From positions 67,577 to 131,576 of the forward strand of contig NMRA01000130.1 of assembly GCA_002633005.1 (NCBI GenBank): DNA of 64,000 nucleotides, read 5' to 3'. Positions 25,301-40,300 of this stretch are shown in pieces (position 1 is the stretch's first letter; each line of letters begins with the position of its first letter). A program made the position numbers and the translations under genes. The notes below the pieces were generated by a model. The model worked only from the letters and a program-made list of their open reading frames with translations, was not told the DNA's origin and made no database searches. The stretch is from Phoronis australis (lineage: Eukaryota > Phoronida > Phoronidae).

Positions 25301-28300
25301 ACTGATTGTGACACCGGTACCCTTCACCTGCGGTTTTGTTGAGCATAGCCATCGCACAACTGTTGCAACCATCAAGACCAACATGGTTGCCAGGACCGGA
25401 ACAACTGGAGAAGACCAACACAATACATTAATCTAATTTAAAACAAGTCTCAAAGAAAAATTAAAACTAATAAACTCCAAATGATCGTTTAGTTCACGTG
25501 ATAAAAAGTTTATAAACTGGTTAAATCTTGATAACGAAATCGCCCATATTTGCATGTGGAAAAATTTCATAAAGGTTGAGGAGCGCAACTCAAGGCATCC
25601 ACGCAAAATTCCAAGTTTTGATGTTTATTAAGACATTTAACACTTGCTTAAACAATTTCACAGGGAGGAAGCCAGTTCAGCTAAACAGTGGTTGCACACT
25701 TTAAAATGAGGCTGCGTGTCCACCATGAGCTCAAAACTAGTGTCATTACTGTTGTGTACGTATTTCAGTCATCATCGAGAATTGTTGCTTTTCTCAGAAG
25801 AAAAACAATAAACGTTCTTCAATTCAGCACAAAAGATATGAGACACGGAATTTCATTTTATTAAATTTCCCAACAAAAAATAACGTTGAGAAAAATTTAG
25901 CATGATTTGTACTAAGAAGCTATCATACCACAGAGCTTTAACATTTTGAGCACTTTTGTCAAATTTCTCAAAAAGCCATAAAGGCTCCAACGATAAAGAG
26001 GAAAATGTAAAAAAATAAAATTGTGACAAGAGGGCACAGAAGTAGTCAGATCCGTGCAAAAGTTGTCATCCACCGTTCTACTTTCAAAGACATACACTTG
26101 TGAAACTTAACAGAGATTACGGAGGGGGTTTAGGGGAAACAGCCACGGATTCAAAAAAAGCTGCGACTGGGGAACCACAAAGTAATCAAAGCCACAAAGT
26201 AGTCCAACTAATCCAAAAATTAATATCTACACTACTCTTTCCAGTAAGAGCACAAAATCCGATTTTCATTGTGATTCTTCGAGTGGAGGCGCATAATAAG
26301 TCGAATTCGTCCGAAAACAGAAAGATGTTGTCGCTTTACTAGACCTATCAGTCAGATTTCATGAATATATGTCAAGGACCTCCAGAGAAAGAAAGGAAAA
26401 TGTAAAGAAAATGCCACTAGGGAGAAGAGTGGTAGTCAAATTTGCCCGAAAGTTTGCTCATGTCATCGCATTCATGATAAGAACACGTTTGCAAAACTTC
26501 ACAAACCTGCATGAAGGGATTTTGGAGTTACAGCAGCAGACACTGGACAGATGGATGGGGGACAGCATAACATGCCCACATAATGTGGGCGCATAAAAAT
26601 GGAAATAGTGCTGTTCAGACTATTATTTTTGTGCGAAATCGAAGAGAAGTTACTGTAATATTTTAATAAAGTTCCGAACTAAGAGGAGTCAACATTTGAA
26701 CATTAAATTAGTTTTTAGTAGCAAATTTCTGGATTTCCAAAAGCACAGTCTTGCTTTAAATTGAACGTACATAATGGTAAACTGCCCCTACGACTGCATC
26801 AAGACCAAGTCTCCAAACCACCCCCTGGTGTCCATCAATGAGACTACTCACCCAGATTCACATAGTTGGTGACATGGTTCACATGTTCTATTTACAGGTT
26901 CAAGGTACTTGATGCTGGGACATTCCTGCCGGCAGAAAGGCCCATCTTTCACATACTTGCATGCTGTGCAGTTGGTCGGTCCCTGAAGGAGATGAACAAT
27001 GTGAACAGGAGATGAACAGTGTGAACATGAGATGAACAGTGTGAACAGGAGATGAACAGCGTGGTGACACCTTCTCCAAAGCAAAATTTGCTGAGACTTG
27101 GTTTGCGGGTAATAAAATACTAAAAACTAGTAACTGAGTGACACGCATTCCGATAATTTGTTGTGAAATGTCAGAGCCTTGATAAAGAAAAAAATTTGAT
27201 TGCAGAATGGATTTGAGTCATTTTGCTATTGTTAAATTTTTAACCGAGGCGCTTTGAGGTTAAAAAATATTACCACCCTAATCCAATCTTGAATTGTTGC
27301 CAAATGTGCCGGCAACTCAAGTCCCACGCAATGTGTAGGCGTACAATTTTGAAATAAGCAACTTTAGGATTGGCTAACCCCAATAGACTTGGACTCGCCA
27401 TGTTCTTGTTGGTAATGGAAACAGAATCCTATCACAGTAAGGAATATTATGAAACCGATTTTACGATCTTGGTAAAAGGTCCAATTTGACATTAATTTTG
27501 TTTTTAGCCAGCTAAACAGAATGAAACGCAGTTATGAAGCATTCAAACACCACTTTTGATTTAGACCACTTATGGATACAACACTAGTCCCAACTTAGCC
27601 CTTAATCACATTAGAGATGACTTGTAGGCTTGGGAAGAACAACCAGCCAGGTTAGGTCAAGACAACAATTAGTAAACTGGCATTGCATGGCATGGTAAGG
27701 CATGATATGTCACAGCATGTCATGGTATGTCACAGCATGGCATGATATGTCACAGCATGTCATGGTATGTCACAGCATGTCATGGTATGTCACAGCAAGG
27801 CACTTTACGGGCATGGCATGGCATGGTACGACCACAGCACTTTACGGGTACAGCTTCAATCAAGAACCAGTTTTCACTTCTTGACAAGCCAAGAAATCAC
27901 TGCTACGCTCTCTGTAAGGAACAAGTTGGGCCAATTTTGCTACAATAACATGTCTAAATCAAACAAGTTTTATATGACAGTAGGTGGGTACATAGCAGCT
28001 TTATTGAAACCTAATGAAACAAATTGTACCAACATGTCAAACCTTTGTCTAGTCAAGAAGAACCAACTCACCGGTCCGACACAGGTACGTAGACACTGTG
28101 AGTCACAGTGGTAGCAAATGTCATTTGGTCCGTCGTAAATGCCCAACTCTGGGTTGCACCAGGAGATGCAGTCATCGTCCAATTGTTTGCGCTTACACTT
28201 GAGGCAGTTCTTGGAACCAGGTCCCCAACAACTGCTGCGAGCACACTCTTCATCACAACGGTGTCCTTCGCTGACTAGAACACAAAAGGGATTTCGCAAC

Positions 28301-31300
28301 ATAATTTACTCGCAACACAATTTATTCACAACATAATTTATCCGCAGCATAATTTATTTGCAACAGCAATGGAAATCTTCTGCAACAACATGTATTTACA
28401 AGGAAGTCGACTTCTTCAATGACCTCTGTTGTGCATGTCCATATCTTATGGTAGCACATGGAGAACTCTGGTAAAGAATAAAATGATTGCTTGTGAAACT
28501 CAATCAGTCAGCTGTGCCTCTTTGCTTAACTCACAAAGTTCCACAGTATCATGATTGTAGTTACCCGCTTTAAGCCAAGTAATTTCTTAATTGGTGTTTC
28601 ACATAAAGAAAGGCATATGCACCTAACTCTTGATATAAATATGTATTTATACAGATGTGCGTGTACCAAAACTTGGATATAGATCTACATTTACACAGAT
28701 GTGCATGCACCTCAGTCTGGACATATACATATTTGCACAGCGGTGCATTAACCCATCTCTGGATATAGGTAATATTTACATAGAGATGTGGGGGGCGTGA
28801 ATGACAGCCCGTACAGCAGTATCATTACTGTACTGAATGACAAATGACGATCTTCATTGGTCAAAGAATTATTACAATTAACTATAGTCATTAACCCTAT
28901 CATTATAGTATCACCGTTGATATTGCACAGTCAGCAAATGACAGCACCTTAACATACCACATATGCTATGGTTCCTGTTCTGCTCTGAATGGAAATGATT
29001 CGGCAGCACGTTGATAAGGGTCAGGTCCAATTTGCCCTTCTCTACATAACACAGGTTAGGGTTATTATAGATGACCACAAGTCCAAACACATCGCGAAGG
29101 GACCGCAGCTCCAGACTGGTTATGCCGCTTTTCATTATTTCAAGGGCAGCGTTGGCGGCTTCAGATTTCTGACGCCCACGGATGTATTCCAGATTGCGGA
29201 GAAACGAGAGATTACGTAGCACTTTACTCTGGACGGAGACGTACCCAGTGACCTCTCTGATGTCCTTCAGGTTCTCCAGATCAGCAACAGTCAATGCCGT
29301 CACATTATAAAAAGGATCACTGCAATACAAAAAGTCCTTTTATCATGTCAGTGTAACTTGTATGTAATTTTTCCTGTACATATAATTGAATAGAAGTCCC
29401 CAAAACCACCATCTTCAAAAACAGTGTCCTGAAACGGGTTTACTTGAATCTGATGAGACACTTCCGAGATAAGGGCCCATGGTCTAAGCTCAGTAATTAA
29501 AGCTCCAAATTTATGTTCTACTTTTGTACGAACTCAACATAAATGGCTCTAATTGGTGCATTATGGTTTCTAATCAAAGTTTGCCTGTAATGACTCCTTG
29601 ATTTGAGAAACAAAGTTGTATTTAAACTTGTAATGAAATTTCTAGCTCACATTCAAACTAAGCTTTAATGCCAGGGGTCATCAAGTACATAATGTATGTG
29701 AGCACGAAACGATAGCAATAAACATTTTACTTCACTTTGAACTAAAAGCAACCATAAACCCAACATAGACCGTCAAAATGATAAACTTTGATTTGGAGTA
29801 CAATCCACTAAAAAGTTGGTCTCGACCTATTCTTTACTCAGAAGAACAATCAGCTTGTTATTTTTCCAGACCACCCTCGGATACAATGAAAACGTACCGT
29901 GACAAGCCAACCAATAGAGACTGATCTAAAACAACAACAAGCTGTCCGTTCTTCCTAAGTCTATGAATGACTTCCAATACGAGTAAGGAACAAGTTGGGA
30001 GCAGATTTATAGTGGTAAATGTCCTAAGCTGTAAGTATGTTTATATGGAAGGCGGGGTTGTTGCCACTTTAAGAAAAGCAGAAAATGTTAGGAATAATAC
30101 AGAGTTGGAGCGCGGAGACTGGGCTGCGGACCACCATGGTCCAAACTTTGATTTTGTCCAAAAGTTAGCAATAACCTTAAAATGTTCAATAAAAACAGTC
30201 ACGGAACATTTAGAGCTGCAGGCGGCACTGTTACCGTAACTTGCCCACACTCTACAAGTGGAGGAAAAAAAATAAACGTTGTATTCGGTCAGGGCCTTTA
30301 AACTGAAAACCTTAAAATTGCAAAATTTTTGAAATGTTACAGCCAGTGCAGACATTTGTCTAAACCATTTCTTGTGCAAAATTATATAAAAAATCTTCAG
30401 AATGTATGCAACCTGCTACTTTTGAATAGCAGGCAATCGAGTAGTGTGTGGTTTAACAGCTGATAAGAGCACTTGCAAAAATATGATGTTTGATAAAGGA
30501 ACAAAAAAAACTCAACTATTCGATTATGGGTGAACTAACAACAAAGTACAGATGCACACAGAAATAGCTGTTTTAGTCACAGAATTCTACACTAGTTGCT
30601 AATATTTTGTCAAAATTCGTCTGACTTCGCCGTACTTACGGCGAAAACCAAGAAGGAACTGTGAAGAATAATACTAAATCATTGATAATTAGGCGGAAAT
30701 TTTTGCTTGAAATTTCATCAATTTTTGACAAGAAATCCTTCAACTTTTTTTGGAAACTACTGAGCGTGAGTATATTCACGCTTCTCAACGTCACTTACTG
30801 ATAGAAGGCGTAGTCAAGAAAGCGGAGATGTCCGTCAACTGTTGTGCAGTCTTTAAACCTGTGGATGTTGAGACTGTTTACGTACTTGTCCCTCAAATCT
30901 TTTTCATTGTTACCTTGACAAGCTGCAAAGTATCAGAGTACTACTGAGTACAAGAGGGTCACTGGACCTTCTATAAGTGTATTGCTATTATTGTGGTTAT
31001 CAAGAGCACTGTCTGTCAGAATCATGCAGCAGCCAAATTCGTCCAAAAATCAACTGGTGGAAGTCATAAGAAACACAAATGTCAAATTTCATGAGGATCT
31101 TGCACGGGATACAAAAATGAACACCGGACAGAGATGGTAGCAATATGCACCCTCATAATGAATATGTAGCCCCTAAAACAAAAAATATTACGTAATTCGA
31201 AACACGTTCTTCAACATATCGTAGCCAATAACATGAACTACACGACTTTGACTAAACTGGAATATAGAAAACAAATTAGAACAAAGGAAATGAAAAGTGT

Positions 31301-34300
31301 ATGCCAGACTCAGATACACAAATGGGGCAAAAGTAAAAGTTACAGGAACTCACTTTGCGGACATGCTCCAGTGCACTTCACACATTTAGGCACTTCGGCT
31401 TCGCTATCAGCAAAATGTCCCGGAGGACATTTTGGAACGCATGAGGACTCACGATAAGCCAGGAAGTTCTCTAGAACAACAAAAACCATAAAATTTGACT
31501 TCATAAGTGTACACAATTCAAAGGTGCGATGCCCACCTGTTATGAACAAGAACCACCCAACCACAGCAGAACAATGTTTACAAGGATTTACATTACAAGG
31601 CGAGGAAATTTCTGATAGTAAACCCTAAGGCATATGAACAAAAATGTTTTTATCCAAATTCCTGATTCGAATATTGTGTACTTTGATGCAAGTAAATGAA
31701 ATAACCTAAGTTCAAGCTAACAGTACAAATCGTAAATTTGAACTCGGTTGAAATCACATCACGGAGTAAATCATACCAACAAAACTAGCTTGATATCGTA
31801 TCACTTCATTGATAACTGTATGTAACTACATTGATATACCATAAAGTTGATAACTTCACTTCCTTAGAATGATATCATATCACAATGTTGAAAACAACAC
31901 ATCACCAGGCTGACATCATGAAACTTGATGAACACACATCACTAGGTTGATATTACGCTCATAACTACATTTTTCCTATGTTGATAACACAATATAATGA
32001 TCAGGTACAGTTTATCGGATGAAATTCAGGGGGCAAATTCACACACAAAATATACCGAGTCGATGTAACAGTCACCTTTCAATTGCTGAGAAGACTGGCG
32101 CTGGTATGTCATTTGAAGGAGCATGCCACCCAAAAACAACCTAATTTGTATTAATTTAGATCGAGTAGTTCTACTCCATAAGGGGACGTACGGTTGCGTT
32201 ACCTGACACCTGACGGCAGACGGAGGTGTTGAAATTATCCAATGACGTCATTGGTTTCACACACAGTCTGTTCAGCAGTTCACAACATGGGTTACTGGTG
32301 TCAGCTTATTGCTTGAATTCATCGTTTAACACCAATAAATCATCAAACTTCGATGTGAAACCCTATAAAAACGTGTTGTTTTATTTCGCTGTTACGGATT
32401 TATTGGTGTTTGGACACAAGGTAGCCTACAAAGTCCGGCAGGCCAATATGGTCCATAGCAGGAGTTTGGGGTCTGTTCGGAGATAAATTCGAAGTATTTT
32501 TCCGACAGATAGGAGAACCTAGATCTGGCTTGTTTAGACTTGTGATTTTTTGAGTTCTAAACACACAACATGCTGGTTATCCAGGACAGTGGCTCGGAAG
32601 CCGATCAGACATCACGAACATGAATCCGCCAAAGTTGGAAACTAAACTTCCAGTCAAGAAAATACTATACTAGTGAGCCAAAGAAGTAAAGATCATGTGA
32701 TTATGTTGGTGAATTAGCCACAAAACTGCATATCTACTCGTCGGAGGCCGCGAATTCAGGTTCCCCTTTGGCCATTCTGTCACGACACTAATTAAGTTGT
32801 ATATTGACAATCATTATTTGAACAATGTAAATGTACATAAAGATTCCCCTAACACCTGGCCGTGGGATAGAAATCGAGCTGTTTAACAGTTTCTGCCAGC
32901 AAACACTGAATTGTCAAGAGCTCACACGACCTCGGTGTCCCGTTAATTAGTTTTATTGCACCTAAAGCCGGCCGGTAACGCAGTGATTTATTCATTGCTG
33001 GCTTCTCAAATCATTTGCACTCACGAACACTCCAAAGGCATTAGAAATTTTGTTTCAGTTTTATAGAAGTATTGGTAAGGGTGAGAATAATTCATTTTGA
33101 AACGGAATGCTCAGTAATAAACGTCAACATGGCAACCCGCAATCCCGACTTAGACGAGGGCTCATCCCGACGAAGACTTTGCAGGTGGATCGCTAAGTTT
33201 CACAGGCTGTCAGTTCGAACAGGAATACAGTAATGAAGAAATACTAGAGAGGCGCCGTGAACAAGCTCAGACAACGGAACGTATGGATAGTTATTTGGTA
33301 AGCCGGCATTTGTCAGGCACTGTCCCGCGACGACTGCAGGCCACACACAAGGAGATGTTTCACGGCCTCATACTTGCTATTTGCAGCGTACTTTTCATTC
33401 TTCACTACTGCGAGCCACTTCCTAAGCATTTCGAAGAAGTCGAAAAAACGATATATCCGCTTTCCTCGCAGCTGCATAGTTCGGACAAGCGGGAACGACG
33501 CACCACAACATAGCGGCATTAACTCTGCAAATGAACCACTGACGTCGCTGCGTTGTTTCTCACCTTCCTCACACGTTAACGCTGCACCTCTCGGCGAGGT
33601 AAGGACGACCTCATGCGCGGCGATGTGGACATAGACCGACTAAGACGGCAGAAAAGACTAATTAAATCGGGTTGCATTCTCCTTTAAAGCCATATGTAAC
33701 ACCAGCAAAACAGCTTAGTACTTAAAGAATTAACCACAAATACCTTAGGGCTTGGAATGACCAGTGACAAAAAAGAGGAAAAATTTCAAGGTGATGTATC
33801 ACTCCACAAATAAATAGGCTTGTGTGATAGAAAAATTGTTCGTGTTGCAAAATTTTACTGAAATAAATGTTTTTGTATGAATAAAGTCAAAATGATAGAA
33901 AAAAGACGGAAAAGGGCGAAACTGGAAATCAAAAAGAGGAAATCAAAACCCAAAAAGAGGAAATTCTCTTAAAAGAGGGAAATTCCAAGCCCTGATACCT
34001 TCATAGACAAGAACTGATCAACGAATTGCATGACAATTGGCCGACAGGAGGGCTACTAAAGGGAGCGACGTAAAGAAACTGGCAAAAAATTGTGATGTTG
34101 TTCTGGACTGCTTGGGTATTGATATTTCTTTCTAAAATCGCCTCCAGTAAACATGTCGTGCGTGATGAAAATCCAAAAATCACGGAAATTTCTCATCAAG
34201 CAGTTTTTGTCGAATCACCTTTATTGAAAAAAAGAACATAATCCATAAGTATTAAATCAAAACATAAATAATACAATGGAGTTGGCGACACTGAAAGCCA

Positions 34301-37300
34301 GGTAGCAATTCTTGACAGTAAATTGGAGGGTTTTCAAAAAGCACAAAAAAATTTGTGGACAATTCAGCCCTATAAGTACACTGTTTAGCCAAAAGTATTT
34401 AAGGAAAACAAAGAGTATAAGATAGCTGAAAATCGTCGCAGAATAACACGAGAGCAACGCAGACCAATGAAATGCGTTCATGACGGCAACGCAAACAGTG
34501 TACTTCTAGGGAGATCATTAGTATCATAAAAATGGCCAGTACACTGTGCAGAATACGTCAAAAGTGGACACTCAGACATAGATGATGACAATATGCACCC
34601 AAACAAAAATATGTGGGCGCACTAAAATGTATTTGGTGAAAAAAAATCTAGGCTTTAAAAACATATTCCATACGTTAAACGGACGCCTTAAATTACTCAC
34701 GTGGACATTTCTCAACACAGAGCGATGCATACGAGTATTTTCCATTAGGATCCTCTTCGTCACGAAGAGTCTTCGGGTTGTACGCCATTCTCTGAGGACA
34801 GTACTCCACACAGGTTCCGTCATTGTTAAAGTTTCTACAAGCCTGCAAGAAAGCAAAAGGAGAGTCTAGTGTTAAACAATCTAACTGACTTATGTCGCCT
34901 TACAGAGTTATATCTAATGAAAGAGACACTGGCGTTGTTACAGCAAAAACGTTACCAAAGAAATATAAGTTCTCTTTAAGGAGTGATTAGGTTTTAGTTC
35001 ATAAATGATAATGTGATATTTGCCTATCAACATCGCAACTTTTCTGTTTTGCGAAGTTTCAGTTGGTAAAGCGTAACTCCCGCACATCAAATGGCTGCCA
35101 CAACTGGAAATTCTGGTATGAAACTGAGGAGTCGTGCGACTTCCCTGCAACTGGATTGGTCAACTCCTTTCCCATGGGGGTAATAAGAGGTCGCGACATG
35201 CAACATATGTATCCAATCGAGAGGGTGAATCAACTACGCCATCTGGTGTTATATCCTTGGAACTAGCATTAACTTATGTCACGGCCCGGAAAGGATTTAG
35301 GTAAGGGAAGCTGTGCAGAAGTTTCAGAAGATTAATTTCTTTAACTTTTGTCCTCACTTTCAACTGATTTTGCAGTGGTTCTTCTTATGTATTCTAATTG
35401 TGTTGGAGTGGCCCATGATAATCAAGTTAGTCTAGATCAAAACTGGTCGTTTGACTAAATATTTTAAAAATATTTTTCATTACAGTAGATCCTGTGTGGC
35501 CAATTCCCAATGCTAAGCTGGATGTACTTCCCTGGTTGTGATTGCAGAAGCTACACTCCACAGACCCTGGAGTTTTGTGACGGGTATCTTTTGTTTGGGG
35601 ATTAGGCATCAGTAATGGCCACACAATTAGAAGGTCTGACTTGCAGGCCTAACTGAACAATAGGGGGCGCTTATCTGAATGATCTTGATACCCTCCAAGA
35701 ATGTTGGGAAATTTCGACTAGGGGAAGGTCTAATGTAACCAATAGGGGCTTACGAAACAGTCCTGGGCACGCCCACCAATGCATCCTCCTGCGCATTCCT
35801 TGTGACAACACTTGTCAGCAGTGGTGCCATAGCAACGGTGATCACATGTCTCCGAGCACTCAGTCTTTGTCACTGAAATAGCCAAGGTTACACGACACAT
35901 GAACACTCCCAGTACGTAAATATTCCATAATTATCAATATTTTCTAGAGCATACAGCATAAAACCTCCTCCTTCCAACGAGTGCCTTCAAAAATATTGAT
36001 ATTCCTCTCTTAGACCATGCTTTCCAACCACATTTTTTAATAATTTCTAAAGCGCATGCTTCTCCCACCACCTCAGCTGTACTGTATCAGAGATTTTCGA
36101 ATGGGCCTACACCAAGAAAGAGAACAGGCAAGGGCTCTTTTGGAAACAAAGTTTGAAAAAGCCCCCATGACGTGTCTTTAGTTATCGATAGGCATATGTG
36201 GGTTAGTTGAACACTTGTTACTCAAAACGCCACCAGGCCTCTCCTTTGCCAGATCAGATGAAATGTCAAAAAGTGGTCCACAGCGGGTGTTCAATTTCAC
36301 GACCACAGAGGGCACTGGGGTTGGCAGTATACGCTTCTAAAAGAACGATACAACTGCGTTTTTTCGAAAGATTTTCATGTGGGTTTTTTGTCACAAAATC
36401 ACGATGTAAAAACACGTTTCTAAGAGTTACCAGGGAGCACTTTTGAAAATTTTTATACCTATACACCATCTGCAAATGTTATTAGCTATAATAATTCTCA
36501 AACTAAACTCCATATAATCAATGTCTAACATTATCAGCTACTTTAGGCAAGCACCGATTTGAATGAGCGGACGGCGTAATAACTTAGTCTGAACAACCCT
36601 GACAAGAAAGACTGAAATGTCAAAGGATTTGGATTCTTGAAGAACCTATCACTTCAGCAAGAGTGTTTACTGCTTCTAGTAAATCATTGAAGACATTCCA
36701 AATGTACAAAAGTCCTTACACGCCCTTTACTGACTGCTTTTACGTTTCGTCTACTTACGTTCCTGGCACATTTTTGGGCCCGCACCCCAGCAGCGTTCTT
36801 TGCACGACGGGTGACACGGGGGACCTGAAAACAGCAGGAAGTCACAAAAGCACGCTTTAAATTAAGCGGCAATAATCACAATGCTGTTGTCAAATAATAT
36901 AAGAAAACTGAAATCCAGTGACTGGTTTCGATACGCGGGTGTTCGACGCCAGAAATTGTACAGGGTAACCCACAAACACATAACTCATCTTTTTGCTTCT
37001 TAAAAATTTACTTTTGTGAAATTGTTTCCAAAGAGTAGAAATCAAATCTACTATACATGGAGGGCATTACTAGCAAATTACAAAAAATAATGTTTGTCTG
37101 TTACCATTTCATTGCCTATTTAATATTTGCTCCAACTTTGTCAACCTTATTGATGCAAGCATACTTGCAGCTGACCAAACATTTTCGTGGTCACGTAAAC
37201 TCAAAGAACGTCTTTTTGGGGGACAGCACCCCGTAATTATGTGCTATAGTCTTGAGTCAAGGAATCCAATTTAATCTCCCTTTAAAGTCCAAAATTATGC

Positions 37301-40300
37301 AAGTACCATTTAAAATGCTCTCCAAGAACATATACCATTCTTAAAATTAATGCATGTTTCATATTCAATGCCAAACGAGGCTTGGACAGCACAATATGTA
37401 CTCCCATCTGGCTAGCCCAGCTGCTTGAGTTGAATTAGTGTACCCAACTGGTAAAAGCTCGAGAAATTTTTGGTGCGTGCATGTATCTATGATCCCCAGT
37501 AAGGTACTTCATAATAAAGACTGCGATAAAATCGTGCCCGCAGTCACTAATTTAAATAAAAGAACGAGTGCGCGAGACTGGCCCTGATATCACAAAGTCG
37601 CCACGTTGTGAACTAGCCTCCACTGAAATCACTGTAGACAAGTCTCTACATTGATACTGGCAACCAATATGTAATCAATAATGAATGTCTCATTAAAAAA
37701 TCGCACCTGGGGTGAACACAATGTCGCTACCTTCTGCCATTCTACAGCTAAATTTGTGGAGCGATATTAAAATCCCCTGTAACCGCATGTAATGGTTGCT
37801 GTGTACTTAAGTTGGTGATCGGCTTCTTTGGGGGCAAAGCTGGAGAGTGGCGCAAGTAAATGACGATTATTTGTCCACATTTCTTTTAATTGTCCACGTT
37901 TCTTTTAACTGTCCATAACGCAAGACAAAGTCAGCGTCATTCAAATACAAGATTTAGAAAAACTTTTAGACCGTGCGTTTTACAGTGGTACATTGATCAG
38001 CTCTGTGCAGAGCTGAATGTAAATTAGAATTTTGGTGGACTGGATAACCATCACTTGAAAGAGCAATTCCTAGTAAACAGCTCCTGGATACAAATATACA
38101 GCTCAGCTTAGCTATTTGGATACGTGCCTGCACCCACTAGATTTATTGTTCTACAACAAAAACGAGAAAGATCACTGTCGCTGTAGTGACAAAAAATTAC
38201 TTTATAGTGAATTTAGAGACACTATGTCTCCGTTTACTGTTAGAAACTTTCTTATCATTACAGAAAGAAAACCACCAAAACCGCGGCCACAGCTAATATT
38301 TAACAATGCAAAAATCACCATAAGCACGGCCATAGCTAATGTTTAACAATACACACTGGAAAATTGCTTTTGACCAGCTAATTTGGTGCAGAGATCGCAA
38401 TTTGAAAAATTCTACTGCTGTTCAAGCCTCGTTTCAAAGTGAAATTAATACTCATGAGTTCTAATGGCCGATTACTTGACCGTAAGTTAAATCATTAAGA
38501 ATGCACAGGTCAACTTTTTGCAAAAACATAAAAAGAGCATCTTAAGGAACTATTCACGGTTACTGCACTTTCACGAGAGTGCACATTCTTGTAAATATGA
38601 CAGAATGACCAATAGTTTTACCGTTAACATAATTAAAGATTCCTTGATGGTAACACACAGGTCACACACGGGTCCTAGATTTTGAGAAATAGATTTCTAT
38701 AATCAGTGATAGGCATCAAACTGGTTCTCAAAATACGAGACCCTTGTAAGTGACCACACAGTAAGTGCGCTTGACAGGCAAGTGAAAATACGGCTTAGAC
38801 AACTCGACTTGCCGCCTAAGTTGTTTTCACCTCTAGAAATAACTGAATTTTGGACACTGTTTGCGAGTGGGGGGATGGAGAGAGTTAAGTGTACACTTTG
38901 TATGAAAATGTTGACAAAAGCAAACGGTTCCCAAGATATTGCATACATTCTCAGTCACTTACACTGTGTTGAAGCCTCGCCGAAGAATATATGAGACTCC
39001 TCATTCTTAATATCTTCCCACAGAACTGTGTTTTCATAGCATAATACCTTGTTCTCATCGAACCAGATGTCCCCCTCGAGAATGTCTGAAATGGCAATGA
39101 CTCCAATGTAAGTGAACTTGCCTGGACATATGATTATGCAAACTTTATTTGCCTTGCATTTACATATAATGATGGTTAAGGTTTTGCTGGAACTTATTGA
39201 AAAGTCCCTGAATTCAGCCAAACATCTACGAAACTACGGATTTTAAATCTGTAAAAGTCTATGTTGTCCGAAGGTAGAAAGCCTGCAAAATTTGACTTTT
39301 GACTTTTTACTAATTCCCTTTAAATTGGGTCACGTGACCATGTCTTTTTAATAGTAAAATTTAATGAACAAGAGCAACACGGAGCTTTGAAATGCGCCCA
39401 TGAATGCATCGCAAACGGTGTGTTTCTAGATTTGTTCATTTATATCATAAAAATGGCCACTAAATGGCGCAAAACGTCCAATCCATCTGAAAATGGGAGG
39501 ATAGCATCAACTCATCTTACCAATACATGATTACATTCCAAATTCTATGAAAATACGTTGAGGACCTTTGAAGATACAGGGGTAAACGTAAAAACTAAAA
39601 TTGCCACTAGGAAGCGCAGCGGTAGTTTGATCTGTGCCAATTTCATCATCATCCATTTTCAACATTATATAAACACACTTGCTGAATTTAGTAAAGATCC
39701 TGCAAACGGTTGAGGAGATACATCCATGGGCGTAAAAAAAAAAACTGCCCCAAGAAGGTGTCACAGTAGTCGAAGTCATCAGAAACTCATCGTCAGTCAT
39801 CCTCTTCATAGTAAGAACATACATGCCAATTTTCACAATCATCCTTAAAGTGATTTGGTTGTTAGAGAGGTGGACGCCAAAACACAGACTTGAAAACAGA
39901 AAAAAATGACCACTAGGTAGTGCAAACCGTCGAATTCATCGGAAAAGGAGAGGATGTCATCAACTCACTAATAGATGCCTACATTCCAAATTTTATGAAA
40001 ATAGGTTAAGGACTTCCAAAGATACAGAGGTAAGCGTAAAAAATTAAATTGTCACTAGGGGGCACATCGGTAGTCGGAGAGGTCCGAAATTCATCTTCAT
40101 TTGTCGTCACCTTCATGGGAACACATCTGCCAAATCTCATCAGGATCCTGTAAGGGGCTTAGGAAATACAGCTGCGGACACTGGACGTCAGACGCCGGAC
40201 GCCCAGACAGAGATGATGGCAATATGTGACCACATATAAATATGTGGGCGCATATAAAAGAAGCTACAATGATAGCAAGACAAAAGTATCAATGACACGA

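Noticed and set aside
27702-27948. Plus-strand ORFs with repeated [10 protein letters not shown]-like peptides
   Set aside because: Direct translation of the 20-bp tandem array; no other coding evidence.
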